A DNA stretch of 6,401 nucleotides from CAZKTF01 sp964555565 (GTDB lineage: Bacteria > Planctomycetota > JAJSAM01 > JAKLKS01), in NCBI GenBank assembly GCA_964555565.1, contig CAZKTF010000212.1, forward strand, positions 1-6,401, read 5' to 3'. Below, in pieces: positions 1 to 6,336 of this stretch. Position 1 is the first letter of the stretch. The number at the start of each line of letters is the position of its first letter. The position numbers were made by a program, and so were the translations under genes. The notes below the pieces were generated by a model. That model ran no database searches, had not been told where the DNA came from, and saw only the letters and a program-made list of their open reading frames with translations.

Positions 1-21
1 AATCACGCCGCGGAATCACGC
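1..21. repeat. Short direct repeat at window edge (AATCACGC x2)
   Basis: The octamer AATCACGC occurs at 1-8 and again at 14-21, a period of 13 bases, with GCGG or similar between. Only two units are visible because the window begins here, so it could be the end of a longer tandem array or chance. It lies in the untranslated region downstream of the minus-strand toroid gene. No function is assigned. Confidence 0.3.
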
Positions 22-40
22 AGTCGGACGCCGAACTGCG
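19..40 (-). terminator. Possible transcription-terminating hairpin after the toroid gene
   Basis: The left arm 19-27 (CGCAGTCGG) pairs with the right arm 31-40 (CCGAACTGCG) around a 3-base loop. The stem is six pairs, one bulged A, then three pairs. It lies about 25 bases beyond the TAG stop (66-68) of the minus-strand gene, where a terminator is expected. There is no clear U-tract on the minus-strand RNA; the bases after the stem read TGATTCC. It is therefore not a canonical intrinsic terminator and could simply be a 3'-end hairpin. A separate 10-base palindrome, GGCCGCGGCC, sits at 53-62. Confidence 0.3.
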
Positions 41-65
41 GAAGTTGGGCTAGGCCGCGGCCCGT

Positions 66-2111
66 CTACTTGATGCCGAAGACCCGCCCGTAGCGGTAGT
101 ACACCTCGAGCGTGAGGACGTTCATGGCGGTGGAGTAGATCCGCCCGCCCTCGCTGGCCCATGGATCGACGGGGTCCCAGGAGCCGCGGCGGTCGTCGTC
201 CCTGCTCGTGCGCTGCGAGCCCACGAGCGCCGTCTTCATCGCCTCGTTCCACTTCTTCCAGGGCTCGCCGCCCACCTGGAACATCGCGAGCGACCCGTAG
301 TACCAGTAGTAGAAGTCGATGGTCCCCGCCGCCTCGTCCCACAGCGGCAGGACCTTCAGGCAGATGTTCGTGCCCTTCCGAACGAAGGCATCGTCCTTGT
401 CCGCGCCGCAGAAGATGCGCGTGAGGACCGCGATGGCGGTCAGCGACTCGCTCTTGTCCGCGGGGTACTTGTCCATCACGTCCGCCGGGCGGGCCGGGCC
501 GTTGCCGCGCTTCGTGTAGCCGGCGCGGCCGTACCCGGGCTCCGTCACATTGTCGAGCCACGCCTTCGCGCCATCGAAGGCGGCCAGGTCCACGCGCAGG
601 CCGGCCATCCTGGCGGACGTCAGCGCCATGACCGCCCACCCCGTGACCGAGGTGTCGTTGTCCCCCGGCTGCACGCCGTAACGCCAGGCATGGCGGGGGT
701 TCCGAGCCTTGTGGATGAAGTCGATCCCGGCTTGCGCGCTCGATCTGAAGAGCGGGCTCTGCGTAAGGCCGTAGGCCTCGGCCATGGCGAGCGCCGCGAT
801 GCAGTGGTCGTAGATGAAGTGCCCGCTCGTCCGCGGACCGAAGCAACCCTCTTCGTCCTGGATGCTCTTGAGGTACTTGACGGCGTCCCGGACGACGGGA
901 CCGTACCGGGGAGTCGTGTGCGTCTCGCCGCAGCCGAGGAAGCAGAGGAGCGCAAGGCCCGTTACCCCGGCGTCGAAGAGGGGGCCCCCGGGCCCGCCGC
1001 ACTTGGTGCGCTTGCACATGGACTCGAAGCCGTCCGAGTCCCACATCCCGTTCGGCGACTGGTGGTTCTTCAGCCACTCGAGGCCGAGGTCGACGGCGGC
1101 TTCCGTCCCCGCACCACCCTCCTCCTTCAGGAACCGATGTCCGGGTCGGCGACGCCCGAACGCCCCGGCCGGACCGCCGCCGACGCCGACCTCGGACTCG
1201 GAGATCGGCTCCGTCTCCCGCAAGGCTGCGGGAGGGGCCTCCGCCTGGCCGGCGAGCCGGCCCTTCACCCGGGCGAGGGGCGGCGGGACCGGGCCCCCCT
1301 GCCCCGGCGGTTCCACGGCCGTGAGGCGGACGAACACGCGGGGCCTGGCCTCCGCGGGCCTCTCGGGGGTGGCGACGACGGCCTGGCTCGTACCCCGGAA
1401 GAGGACGCGCCGGATGCCCCAGCGCAGCAGGGCGTCCGCGGCCTCGAGGACGGCGCCCGTCGCGACCACCGGATCGGCGTCCAGCGTGGCCCCGGTCACC
1501 TCGTCCTTCCTTTTCCCGAAGGCCTTCTCCATGTGCGCGAAGAGGGCGGGACCCGGCGCCGCAGGGGAGGTGTCGCGGCTCCGGAGGCGCACGGTGAGGT
1601 CGACCTCGGGACCCGTCGAATTCGCCGTCGAGAGCCCCACGTCCAGGGGGAGGAACATCGCCATGGCCCCCTCCTCGCCCCCGTCCTCCGGGACGGCCGC
1701 GAACAGGATCCGGTAGACGCGCACGTCCGGACTCGCGCAGGCCTGCATCACCCACTGGACGTCCTGCCAGCGCACGTCCCGATCCACCCGAAGCACCACG
1801 TAGAGGCGGGACACCCTCGGCGGCTTCTCCTCGTAGAGCCCCTCGCTCCGCTTCCTGAGCAGCGCCTGCAGGCCCGGCAGGTCGAGGGTCTCTCCCCCTG
1901 CCCGGAGCGTCGTGGAGGAGAGCACCTCCACCTCGAGACGCTCCTTCTCCGGGGGGAGGTCCCCCACGGTCCCGAGCACCGGGAGGCGTTCGCGGGCGAC
2001 CCTCGCCGGCGGGGCGCCACCGCCCGGCGGCCCCTCCTTCTTCTCCTGGGCGCCGACGGACCCGCCCAGGATGAGCAGCGCCATCGCGGCCGCCGGGATC
2101 GTCTTCCTCAC
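66..2111 (-). CDS. Exported protein: tandem ExbD-like segments plus terpenoid-cyclase-type alpha/alpha-toroid repeat domain
   Basis: This 681-residue protein starts at GTG (2109-2111) with a strong GGAGGT five bases upstream, and stops at TAG. Residues 1-21 form a Sec signal peptide: RK n-region, hydrophobic AAAMALLILGG core, V-G-A/Q cleavage site. Residues about 42-140 resemble the periplasmic domain of ExbD/TolR (LEVEV, GGETLDLPGLQALL, VVLRVDRDVRWQDVQWVMQA, RILFAA). Residues about 168-242 look like a second, more divergent copy (LDADPVV, then AADALLRWGIRRVLFRG). A Pro/Gly-rich linker with a GVGGGPAGAFG motif leads to toroid repeats at about 336-680, with QW-like turns (WLKNHQSPNGMW; SIQDEEGCFG) and a DTSVTGWAVMAL helix. 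The ExbD membrane helix is absent. No class II cyclase DxDD motif is present, so terpene cyclisation is not supported; envelope binding or scaffolding is an inference. Domain calls are by pattern recognition; the biological role is unknown. Confidence 0.85.
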   Translation of the reverse strand: MRKTIPAAAMALLILGGSVGAQEKKEGPPGGGAPPARVARERLPVLGTVGDLPPEKERLEVEVLSSTTLRAGGETLDLPGLQALLRKRSEGLYEEKPPRVSRLYVVLRVDRDVRWQDVQWVMQACASPDVRVYRILFAAVPEDGGEEGAMAMFLPLDVGLSTANSTGPEVDLTVRLRSRDTSPAAPGPALFAHMEKAFGKRKDEVTGATLDADPVVATGAVLEAADALLRWGIRRVLFRGTSQAVVATPERPAEARPRVFVRLTAVEPPGQGGPVPPPLARVKGRLAGQAEAPPAALRETEPISESEVGVGGGPAGAFGRRRPGHRFLKEEGGAGTEAAVDLGLEWLKNHQSPNGMWDSDGFESMCKRTKCGGPGGPLFDAGVTGLALLCFLGCGETHTTPRYGPVVRDAVKYLKSIQDEEGCFGPRTSGHFIYDHCIAALAMAEAYGLTQSPLFRSSAQAGIDFIHKARNPRHAWRYGVQPGDNDTSVTGWAVMALTSARMAGLRVDLAAFDGAKAWLDNVTEPGYGRAGYTKRGNGPARPADVMDKYPADKSESLTAIAVLTRIFCGADKDDAFVRKGTNICLKVLPLWDEAAGTIDFYYWYYGSLAMFQVGGEPWKKWNEAMKTALVGSQRTSRDDDRRGSWDPVDPWASEGGRIYSTAMNVLTLEVYYRYGRVFGIK

Positions 2112-2116
2112 GGGCC

Positions 2117-2122
2117 ACCTCC
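2117..2122 (-). promoter_or_regulatory. Shine-Dalgarno for the toroid gene, fixing its GTG start
   Basis: On the minus strand the sequence reads GGGAGGTGGCCC directly before GTG. GGAGGT (plus-strand ACCTCC at 2117-2122) is five bases from the start codon. This strong match, plus the signal peptide that begins exactly there, supports GTG at 2109-2111 over the internal ATG at codon 10, which would remove the charged n-region. Confidence 0.8.
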
Positions 2123-2210
2123 CTCGCGGACCCCGGCCACTCTACCTCCCCGGGACCCGAGCGGGACAGACCCCGGGTAGCCGGCATTCCGCGCACTCCT
2201 GTCTCCCCTG

Positions 2211-2224
2211 TATGATAGTATTCT
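2211..2224 (+). promoter_or_regulatory. Probable -10 region of the HNH gene; leaderless or near-leaderless start
   Basis: An AT-rich island at 2211-2229 stands out from the GC-rich surroundings and ends right at the ATG (2231). TATGAT (2211-2216) matches the TATAAT consensus at five of six positions and would place the transcript start about 2223-2224, giving a leader of roughly seven bases. TATTCT (2219-2224), four of six, would start transcription at the ATG itself. No Shine-Dalgarno sequence precedes the ATG, and an in-frame TAG at 2216-2218 rules out a longer N-terminus. No convincing -35 box is visible. Promoter activity is inferred. Confidence 0.5.
2212..2217 (-). promoter_or_regulatory. 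Possible -10 element for the divergent toroid gene
   Basis: The same AT island read on the minus strand gives TATCAT (plus-strand ATGATA at 2212-2217), five of six matches to TATAAT. It would start the toroid-gene mRNA near 2205 and leave an untranslated leader of roughly 90 bases. No -35 match is visible at the expected distance, so this is a candidate only. It overlaps the plus-strand TATGAT, so both genes could share one melting site. Confidence 0.3.
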
Positions 2225-2230
2225 GATAGC

Positions 2231-3148
2231 ATGGCGAGCGCAGCCCTGACGACGCAGGCCCGGAGGGAGGACGAGGCGCACTCCCGGATGCTCTGCATCC
2301 TGGACGAGATGCGGCGGCTCCGGGTTGAGCTGGCGCGGCTCTTCGCGACCCTCGACGATTCTGCTCACTTTCTGTTTGAGGGGGCTGCCTCCATCGCGGA
2401 GTGCGGGGAGCGGCACGGCATCCCGGGCCGCGAGGCGCGGGCGCTGGCCGACGCGGGCCGGTCCTTCGCGGTGGCGCCGGCGCTCGAGGAGAAGGTCCTC
2501 GCGGGGCGGATCTCGGTGGAGGCCGCGGGCGCCGTGGGGAGGGTCCTCCGGAACCCCGTCCTCCAGAGGCCGGGCGACGACTGGATGCTCTGGGCCGAGA
2601 CGCTCACGGCCCGGGAGGTCCAGCAGCGGGTCCGTCTCCGGGAGGAGGAGGCGCGCATCGGAGGCCCCGCCATCCCGGTGACCGTGCACCTCTCGGCGCG
2701 CGGCAAGGGCGACTTCGACCGCTCCCGCGCGCTCCTCTCGCGGAAGGCCTCCCGGGCGTTCACCGAGGGCGAGACGGTCGAGGCCCTCGCGGACTACTTC
2801 CTGACCCACGAGGACCCGCTGCGCCGGCGGCCCGGCAAGCGGAGGGTGCCGGACACGGCGGGGCGTCCGGGCAGACGCTACGTCCCCGCCGAGGTCCGGC
2901 GGGAAGTCGCGCGCCGTACGGAGGACTCTTGCGCGGTCCTCAGATGCGGGCACCAGGTCTTCCTGAACAATGCCCATCGCCGGCCCCACGCCCTGGGGGG
3001 GAGCCGCGAGGAGCGGAACCTCCTCAGGCTCTGCTATCGGCACCACAGGATGCTCGACAGCGGGCGGATGAGGGTCCGGGGCCTCTCGCACGCCCCGGAG
3101 TTCGTGATGCCCGACGGGACGGTCCTTCCCGCGCGGCCTCCTCCCTGA
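2231..3148 (+). CDS. HNH endonuclease-type protein, DUF222/13E12-like
   Basis: This is a 305-residue protein without signal peptide or membrane segment, so cytoplasmic. Residues about 20-190 are mostly helical and resemble the DUF222-type region found before HNH domains: a SIAECGERHGIPGREARALA block, then P83 and ALEEKVLAGRISVEAAGAV. Residues about 217-285 form a beta-beta-alpha-metal HNH domain: C234-x4-C239, AHRRPHALGG at 248-257, N263-L264, and LCYRHH at 267-272. The tail GRMRV...PDGTVL is typical of this family's C-terminus. Position 248, which is His or Asp in most members, is Ala; H249, the usual general base, is kept. The start is ATG 2231; ATG 2288 (codon 20) is an alternative, with a purine-rich GGAGGGAGGACGAGG upstream but rather far away. 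Substrate is unknown; related actinobacterial 13E12-repeat proteins are multicopy. Codons 43-50 are unusually AT-ending. Nuclease activity is inferred. Confidence 0.85.
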   Translation: MASAALTTQARREDEAHSRMLCILDEMRRLRVELARLFATLDDSAHFLFEGAASIAECGERHGIPGREARALADAGRSFAVAPALEEKVLAGRISVEAAGAVGRVLRNPVLQRPGDDWMLWAETLTAREVQQRVRLREEEARIGGPAIPVTVHLSARGKGDFDRSRALLSRKASRAFTEGETVEALADYFLTHEDPLRRRPGKRRVPDTAGRPGRRYVPAEVRREVARRTEDSCAVLRCGHQVFLNNAHRRPHALGGSREERNLLRLCYRHHRMLDSGRMRVRGLSHAPEFVMPDGTVLPARPPP

Positions 3149-3199
3149 CGTCCCGCCGGTCTTTCTCGTCCTCGGGCGCCCCGTGGTGGACTCTCTGGG

Positions 3200-3219
3200 C
3201 GCCGGGCGCAGGCCCGGCG
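3200..3219 (+). other. GC hairpin abutting the MBL ribosome-binding site
   Basis: CGCCGGGC (3200-3207) and GCCCGGCG (3212-3219) form a perfect 8-pair stem with a GCAG tetraloop. The stem ends one base before GGAGGAG. No T-run follows, so it is not an intrinsic terminator. It may affect translation or transcript stability between the HNH and MBL genes, but perfect GC stems of this size can also arise by chance in such GC-rich DNA. Confidence 0.35.
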
Positions 3220-3226
3220 GGAGGAG
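3219..3226 (+). promoter_or_regulatory. Shine-Dalgarno for the MBL-fold hydrolase gene
   Basis: GGGAGGAG lies six bases upstream of ATG 3233. Its strength and spacing fix this start and contrast with the neighbouring genes: the HNH gene lacks a site and the M1 gene relies on overlap. This suggests independent ribosome entry at the head of the MBL-M1 operon. Confidence 0.75.
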
Positions 3227-3232
3227 CGCCCC

Positions 3233-4060
3233 ATGCCTGGCGACGTGAAGCCTCTCTCCTACCGGGTCGGGGACCTCCGCGTGACCGTCGTGTCCGACGG
3301 GGAGTTCCGCCTCGACGGCGGGGCGATGTACGGGATGGTCCCGAAGGTCCGCTGGGAGAAGGTCGATCCGGCCGACGAGCGCAACCGGGTGCGCCTGGGG
3401 CTCCACTGCCTCCTCGTGCAGGGGCCGGGGTACACGGCGCTGCTGGAGTGCGGGATCGGGCGCGGCTGGGAGCGGGAGTGGGACGAGCGCTACGGGATCC
3501 TCCATCCCCCGTCGCTGGACGATTCGCTCCGGGCGGCGGGGGTCGCGCCCGACGAGATCACGCACGTCCTCTGCACGCACATGCACTTCGACCACGCGGG
3601 GGGGCTGCCGCACCTGCCGAAGGCGCGGCTCGTGGTGCAGCGGGGCGAACTCGACGCCTGGCGGACGCCGCCCGCGTACCACAAGGGGTCCTACGCGCGG
3701 CGCCCCTTCGCCGAGGACCGGGCGATCCTCCTCGACGGGGACGCGGAGCCGCTCCCGGGCCTCTCGGTGCGGCGCACGGGCGGCCACACGCGCGACCACC
3801 AGGTGGTGTTCGCGCGGAGCAAGGGGGAGACGCTGCTCTTCTTCGGGGACCTCGTCCCGACGGTCCGCCACGTCCCGCCGCTGTGGACGATGGCCTACGA
3901 CCTCGTCCCCATGGACGTGATCGAACGGAAGAAGGAGCTGCTGGCCGAGGCCGCGGCGGAGGGCTGGCTCGTCCACTTCTACCACGACCAGGACCCCCGC
4001 CCGGCCCGGGTGGTCCGGCGCGAGAAGATCTTCGCGGCGGAGCGCGCGGAACCCCGGTGA
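3233..4060 (+). CDS. Metallo-beta-lactamase-fold hydrolase (lactonase-like, YtnP-type subgroup)
   Basis: This is a 275-residue protein with no signal peptide, so cytoplasmic. The zinc motif is complete: H116-M-H118-F-D120-H121 in THMHFDHAGG, then H185 in GGHTRDH, D206 in FFGDLVPT and H251 in FYHDQDP. These match the two-metal site of glyoxalase II/AHL-lactonase-like enzymes. The segments SLRAAGVAPDEITHVLCTH, VVQRGELDAW, GSYARRPF and MAYDLVPMDV follow the pattern of MBL proteins grouped with quorum-quenching lactonases such as YtnP. The position often written DTG has E72-C73-G74. The substrate cannot be read from sequence; lactone or ester hydrolysis is an inference from the subgroup. The ATG has a good Shine-Dalgarno sequence. 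The stop overlaps the GTG start of the M1 peptidase by four bases, indicating translational coupling, although this protein is cytoplasmic and its partner is exported. Confidence 0.9.
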   Translation: MPGDVKPLSYRVGDLRVTVVSDGEFRLDGGAMYGMVPKVRWEKVDPADERNRVRLGLHCLLVQGPGYTALLECGIGRGWEREWDERYGILHPPSLDDSLRAAGVAPDEITHVLCTHMHFDHAGGLPHLPKARLVVQRGELDAWRTPPAYHKGSYARRPFAEDRAILLDGDAEPLPGLSVRRTGGHTRDHQVVFARSKGETLLFFGDLVPTVRHVPPLWTMAYDLVPMDVIERKKELLAEAAAEGWLVHFYHDQDPRPARVVRREKIFAAERAEPR

Positions 4061-6336
4061 CCCGCGCGCACCGCACCGCCGCGCTGGTATTCGTCGCCCT
4101 CGCGGCCTCGGTCCCGGCCGGCGTCCCGCCCGCGCGGGCCGAGGGGCCGGTCCCGGACCTCCCGCCCTTCCCAGCGCCCGTCTCCTCCTTCGACGTCCAG
4201 GCGCGCCTCGACCCGGCGACCCACCGCGTGGAGGCGTCGGGCGCGCTCCGCTGGAGGAATGCGGGGCCGGGCCCGGTCTCCTCCCTCTGGCTCCACCTCT
4301 ACCTCAACGCCTTCAAGAACGATCTCTCGACCTTCCTGCGCGAGGGCCGGGGCGACCGCAGCGGGCGGAAGTTCGACCGCGACGACGGCTGGGGCTGGAT
4401 CGACCTCCTCGAGGCGAAGCTCCCCGACGGGCGGGACCTCCTCCCCGGCCGCACCTTCGAGGCCCCCGACGACGGGAACCCCGACGACCGGACGGTGATG
4501 CGCCTCCCCCTCCCCGCCCCGCTGGAGGAGGGGGAGTCCCTCGAGGTGCGCCTGAAGTGGACCGTGCAGCTCCCGCGGGTGTTCGCGCGTTCCGGGTGGC
4601 ACCACGACTTCCACATGGTCGCCCAGTGGTTCCCCAAGCCCGGGGTCCGCCGGCCCCGCGATCCGTCCCCCGCCGCCGACCGGGCCGCCCGCGAGGGGTG
4701 GACCTGCCGCCAGTACCACGCCAACTCGGAGTTCTTCGCCGACTTCGGCGACTACCGGGTGTCGATCGTCGCGCCGGCGGACACCGTCGTCGCCGCGACC
4801 GGGCGCGAGACCTCCACGGCCGACGGGCCCGAGGGGACCCGCGTCCACACCTTCGAGCAGCGAGGCGTGATCGACTTCGCTTGGGCGGCCTCGCCCCGGT
4901 TCCGCGTGGTCCGGAACACCTGGAGGTACCAGGACGACCCCGACCCGCTGGAGGAGCGGCGACTCGCCCAGGCCTTCCGGATCCCGGTGGAGAAGGTGCG
5001 GCCCGCCGGCAGCGTGGACGTCCTCCTCTGCCTCCAGCCCGAGCACGTGGACCAGGCGGAGCGGTACGCGCGCGCGGCGGCGGCGGCGCTCCGGCTCTAC
5101 GGCCTCCGCTACGGGGCCTACCCCTACGAGACGCTCACGGTCGTCGATCCCCCCTTCGGCGCCGGCGGGGCGGGGGGGATGGAGTACCCGACGTTCTTCA
5201 CGGCGGGCACCGGGCTCTTCCCCCACCCCGACGCCTGGTCCCCGGAGCTGGTGACGGTCCACGAGGCGGGCCACCAGTGGTTCGCCATGATGGTCGCCAC
5301 GAACGAGGCGGAGCAGGCGTGGCTCGACGAGGGGCTCAACACCTACGCGACGGCGAGGGCCCTGGAGACGATGCGGCCCGGGGAGTGGATGGAGACCACC
5401 GAGGTGGCCGGCGTCGCGGTGGACGGCGTCCCCGTCGGGGGGTTCCCGGGAGTCCTCGGGGCCGCCGGGGCGCTGCTGGGCGTCGGCGAGCGGTGGCAGG
5501 TCCCCGGGAACCCCCTCCTCGACGCGCTCCGGGACGCGCCGCCCGTCTCCTTCGTCCGCCGCGTGCGGCGCGACCCGTTCCTGAGCATGCGCGAGCGGTG
5601 GGTCGCCTCCACCGGTCTCGACCCCGCGGACCGCCCCTCCTGGACCTTCTTCGACCGGGCCTCCTACCGGGCCCAGACCTACAACCACACGGCGCTGGCG
5701 CTGCGCACCCTCGAGAGACTCCTCGGCCCCGACACGCTCGACCGGGCGCTCCGGATCCACGCGGTCCGCCACCGCTTCCGCCACCCGACGGCGGACGAGT
5801 TCCTGCGCACCGTGGCCGAGACCGCGGGCCGCTCCGACGTCCCCGAGATCCTCGAGCGGCTCTTCCGCCGCCCCTCGGGCTGGGACGACTCCGTCGCGGA
5901 GGTCCTGTCCGAGCCGATCACCCGCGGCCGCGGGATGTTCGACGCGCCGGGCGGCGGAAAGAGGCTCCGCGCCCCCGGGGTGAAGGACGGGGACGCCGCG
6001 GGCCCCGGCGAGGCGAAGCGCTGGCGGATCGAGGTCGCGCTCCGGCGCCGGGGGGAGGGGGCCCTCCCCGCCGAGGCCCGCGTCCGGTTCGCGGACGGGA
6101 GCGAGCAGATCCTGCCGCCCTGGAGCGGGCCCGGCCCCTGGACGCGCATGCGCATCACCGCGGACGCCGAGCCCGTGGAGGTCCTCCTCGACCCGGACAG
6201 GAGGATCCTCGTCGAGACCGACCGGGGGAACGACTCCTGGCGGAAGACCCCGGACCGCGCCCCGGCCTGGCGCTGGGGGGGACGGACGCTGCGCTGGGCC
6301 GAGGGGCTGCTGTTCGGCGAGGCGACGCTCCCGTGA
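4057..6336 (+). CDS. Secreted M1-family zinc metallopeptidase
   Basis: This 759-residue protein starts at GTG 4057, overlapping the previous stop as GTGA. The open frame extends far upstream, but a signal peptide (TRAHRTAALVFVALAAS core, cleavage A26-R-A28/E29) begins exactly here, so this start is preferred. No lipobox Cys is seen, so a soluble periplasmic location is likely. The N-terminal beta domain carries family blocks: LWLHLYLNAFKND, QWFPK (190-194) and HANSEFFADFG (221 onward). The gluzincin core contains G-G-M375-E376-Y377-P, a variant of the GxMEN exopeptidase motif, then H402-E-A-G-H406 and E425 (HExxH-x18-E). Y537 or Y542 is the probable catalytic tyrosine. After a charged Gly-rich linker (about 625-655), a C-terminal beta region (656-759) holds the LLDPDRRILVETDRGNDSW block. 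It probably cleaves N-terminal residues from peptides in the envelope; specificity is unknown. The catalytic set is complete. Confidence 0.92.
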   Translation: MTRAHRTAALVFVALAASVPAGVPPARAEGPVPDLPPFPAPVSSFDVQARLDPATHRVEASGALRWRNAGPGPVSSLWLHLYLNAFKNDLSTFLREGRGDRSGRKFDRDDGWGWIDLLEAKLPDGRDLLPGRTFEAPDDGNPDDRTVMRLPLPAPLEEGESLEVRLKWTVQLPRVFARSGWHHDFHMVAQWFPKPGVRRPRDPSPAADRAAREGWTCRQYHANSEFFADFGDYRVSIVAPADTVVAATGRETSTADGPEGTRVHTFEQRGVIDFAWAASPRFRVVRNTWRYQDDPDPLEERRLAQAFRIPVEKVRPAGSVDVLLCLQPEHVDQAERYARAAAAALRLYGLRYGAYPYETLTVVDPPFGAGGAGGMEYPTFFTAGTGLFPHPDAWSPELVTVHEAGHQWFAMMVATNEAEQAWLDEGLNTYATARALETMRPGEWMETTEVAGVAVDGVPVGGFPGVLGAAGALLGVGERWQVPGNPLLDALRDAPPVSFVRRVRRDPFLSMRERWVASTGLDPADRPSWTFFDRASYRAQTYNHTALALRTLERLLGPDTLDRALRIHAVRHRFRHPTADEFLRTVAETAGRSDVPEILERLFRRPSGWDDSVAEVLSEPITRGRGMFDAPGGGKRLRAPGVKDGDAAGPGEAKRWRIEVALRRRGEGALPAEARVRFADGSEQILPPWSGPGPWTRMRITADAEPVEVLLDPDRRILVETDRGNDSWRKTPDRAPAWRWGGRTLRWAEGLLFGEATLP

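Noticed and set aside
648..662. DNDTS (residues 484-488) in the toroid protein resembles the DxDD catalytic motif of class II terpene cyclases.
   Set aside because: The fourth position is Thr rather than Asp, and the block continues SVTGWAVMAL, a repeat-helix pattern common in non-enzymatic toroid proteins. No other cyclase signature or terpenoid pathway gene is present.
921..935. GCGET (residues 393-397) resembles the GCGEQ thioester motif of alpha-2-macroglobulin and complement proteins, which share the toroid fold.
   Set aside because: The Gln needed to form the thioester with Cys is Thr here, and the motif sits at the end of a helix at a place where related proteins have a GxTH-type turn. 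A thioester cannot form as in the known family.
2148..2177. CCCCGGG at 2148-2154 and 2171-2177, 23 bases apart, in the divergent intergenic region, plus nearby CCCGAGCGGG.
   Set aside because: Such C/G palindromes are expected often at this base composition, and they are not placed at a clear promoter or ribosome-binding position.
690..2180. A 496-codon plus-strand open frame antisense to the toroid gene.
   Set aside because: The composition is Arg/Pro/Gly/Leu-rich without motifs. It arises because high third-position GC removes stop codons from the antisense frames.
16..2298. A 760-codon open frame on the minus strand covering the toroid gene in another frame.
   Set aside because: Its product is low-complexity Arg/Gly/Pro-rich with no recognisable domain, whereas the 66-2111 frame has a signal peptide, Shine-Dalgarno sequence and family motifs. 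It is a GC-rich shadow frame.
2108..3985. A 625-codon minus-strand open frame antisense to the HNH and MBL genes.
   Set aside because: It is a shadow of two well-supported plus-strand genes and carries repetitive charged or Pro-rich sequence only.
2401..4056. Upstream extension of the M1 reading frame, which stays open back to about 2401.
   Set aside because: This part runs out of frame through the HNH and MBL genes and is low-complexity. The Sec signal peptide begins at GTG 4057, which also overlaps the MBL stop in the usual coupled manner.
3979..5784. A 601-codon minus-strand open frame antisense to the M1 peptidase.
   Set aside because: It is a shadow frame opposite the conserved M1 catalytic core, with no domain pattern of its own.
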